From NCBI GenBank assembly GCA_031265595.1, contig JAISCM010000206.1, positions 1 through 6,473 on the forward strand: DNA of 6,473 nt, given 5' to 3'. A model generated the notes under the pieces. That model did not search any database. It saw only the letters and a program-made list of their open reading frames with translations, and was not told the DNA's origin. The DNA comes from Tannerellaceae bacterium. GTDB taxonomy: Bacteria > Bacteroidota > Bacteroidia > Bacteroidales > Tannerellaceae. The position numbers and the translations under genes were made by a program. Shown here piece after piece: positions 5,646 through 6,473 of this stretch (its first letter is position 1; the number at the start of each line of letters is the position of its first letter).

Positions 5646-6473
5646 TTAAAGAGTTATCCGCTTGCTTTCTTCTATTTTTGTTCCGGTTTGCGGCTTTCTT
5701 GTTTCTTTACCCCAATTGAAACGGTAACTAAGCGTCAGGCCGAACATTCTACTGTCATAGCGTTCTTTATACCAGCCTTTCATCATATTGCTTTGCAGCT
5801 CTATATAGGCCCGGTTCGAGTTAAAAACATCAGTTGCATAGATATACAAACCTACTTTGTCAGCAAACAAATTCTTACGGACGCCCAGCGACACCGACCC
5901 TGCCGGATGCACGCTGGCTTGCCCTTCAGCCATATATCCATTGTAATAGCCGATTGCTTCCATTTTCCACCCCAAAGGTAAAGATAACTGATTAGTAATA
6001 TGCACCATTGGGGTGATATGTTCATTTTTATAGGCATCGCCCGCTATTACCCAATCGAATTGCTTATACGTTAAGGACGTATTGATATGCATGGTCCACC
6101 AGGCAAAAGGCTTTACATTGTTCAATCCTATCTTTAACCCTGCCGAGTGATTCCCCGACAGGTTGAGCGGTATCACTAACGTCCGGTTGCCTTCTGTCAG
6201 GTAACTTTTTGCAATCGGATTATTCCTGAATGAATAGAACAGGTTGAAAGCAAACCGTTTTTTTAATAACCAGAGAAATTCAATGTTATCGGTCAACTCC
6301 GGTTTCAATTCCGTGTTTCCCTTTTCGTGCTGATACGGGTCTATGACTTCGATAAAAGGATTCATATCCCTATAATTGGGACGGACAATGCGTTTGCTAT
6401 AGGTTATAGAAAAGCAATGATCTTCGGACAGTTGATATTGCCCCATAACAGCCGGGAAGATGTGTATATAGTG
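5646..6473 (-). CDS. Outer-membrane beta-barrel protein (OMP_b-brl_3 / TonB-dependent receptor-like), C-terminal part
   Basis: The frame is open from the window's right edge (reading leftwards) to a TAA at 5648-5646, giving 275 residues without a true start. The Met at 6444-6446 is internal: the frame continues upstream as HYIHIFPAV, which fits the strand before it. The pattern is that of the outer-membrane beta-barrel family PF14905. SITYSKRIVRPNYRDMNPF, then DPYQHEKGNTELKPE, then alternating aromatic/polar strands, and a last strand LTLSYRFNWG are all typical. After the barrel comes a charged tail of about 20 residues (KETRKPQTGTKIEESKR), also common in this family. Full members are about 700-900 residues with an N-terminal carboxypeptidase-like and plug domain, which would lie outside the window. 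No SusD-like gene is beside it, so it is not a standard glycan-uptake pair. It seems to share a transcript with the sensor kinase downstream. Its ligand is unknown. Confidence 0.88.
   Translation of the reverse strand, partial: HYIHIFPAVMGQYQLSEDHCFSITYSKRIVRPNYRDMNPFIEVIDPYQHEKGNTELKPELTDNIEFLWLLKKRFAFNLFYSFRNNPIAKSYLTEGNRTLVIPLNLSGNHSAGLKIGLNNVKPFAWWTMHINTSLTYKQFDWVIAGDAYKNEHITPMVHITNQLSLPLGWKMEAIGYYNGYMAEGQASVHPAGSVSLGVRKNLFADKVGLYIYATDVFNSNRAYIELQSNMMKGWYKERYDSRMFGLTLSYRFNWGKETRKPQTGTKIEESKRITL

Noticed and set aside
5628..5981. + strand open frame of 117 codons opposite the barrel gene's 3' end
   Set aside because: The - strand reading is a clear outer-membrane barrel continuing to the window edge. 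The + frame has no family resemblance and only overlaps the kinase start by chance.
6444..6446. ATG as the start of the outer-membrane protein
   Set aside because: The frame is open upstream to the window edge, and the residues before it (HYIHIFPAV) continue the barrel pattern. The gene is cut by the window, not started here.

Overview
The window looks like a chromosomal segment of a Bacteroidota gut-type bacterium, most probably Bacteroidales. Parabacteroides or Bacteroides is a guess from gene style, not something the sequence proves. The signs are A-rich gene starts without clear Shine-Dalgarno sites, a lipoprotein of the DUF1080 family, a Bacteroidota-style Gfo/Idh/MocA oxidoreductase ending in YRKGW, an FHS-type sugar permease, a LytS-type histidine kinase and an OMP_b-brl_3 type outer-membrane barrel.

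Left two thirds (1-4463, + strand): five genes in one direction with gaps of 24, 11, 15 and 18 bases, which reads as one operon whose promoter lies left of the window. In order they are the 3' part of a Gfo/Idh/MocA sugar oxidoreductase, a DUF1080 (3-keto-disaccharide hydrolase family) lipoprotein, a sugar-phosphate isomerase/deaminase of the NagB superfamily that most resembles E. coli AgaI, a ROK sugar kinase, and an MFS sugar permease. The set reads as a catabolic route: oxidise a glycoside at a ring hydroxyl, cleave the keto-glycoside outside the cytoplasm, import the released sugar, phosphorylate it, and isomerise or deaminate the sugar phosphate. The AgaI-like member suggests that an amino sugar may be the substrate. 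This is inference.

Middle (4464-4607): a 144-base gap between convergent genes. It carries a striking array of four 18-bp palindromes spaced exactly 22 bp apart (4535-4618). The last unit runs into the 3' end of the facing histidine kinase gene.

Right third (4608-6473, - strand): the 3' part of an outer-membrane beta-barrel gene, then 9 bases later a membrane-bound LytS/YehU-type histidine kinase. No LytTR response regulator follows the kinase; the palindrome array and the convergent MFS gene take that place. The promoter of this pair lies right of the window. No tRNA, rRNA, CRISPR, transposase or phage gene was seen.
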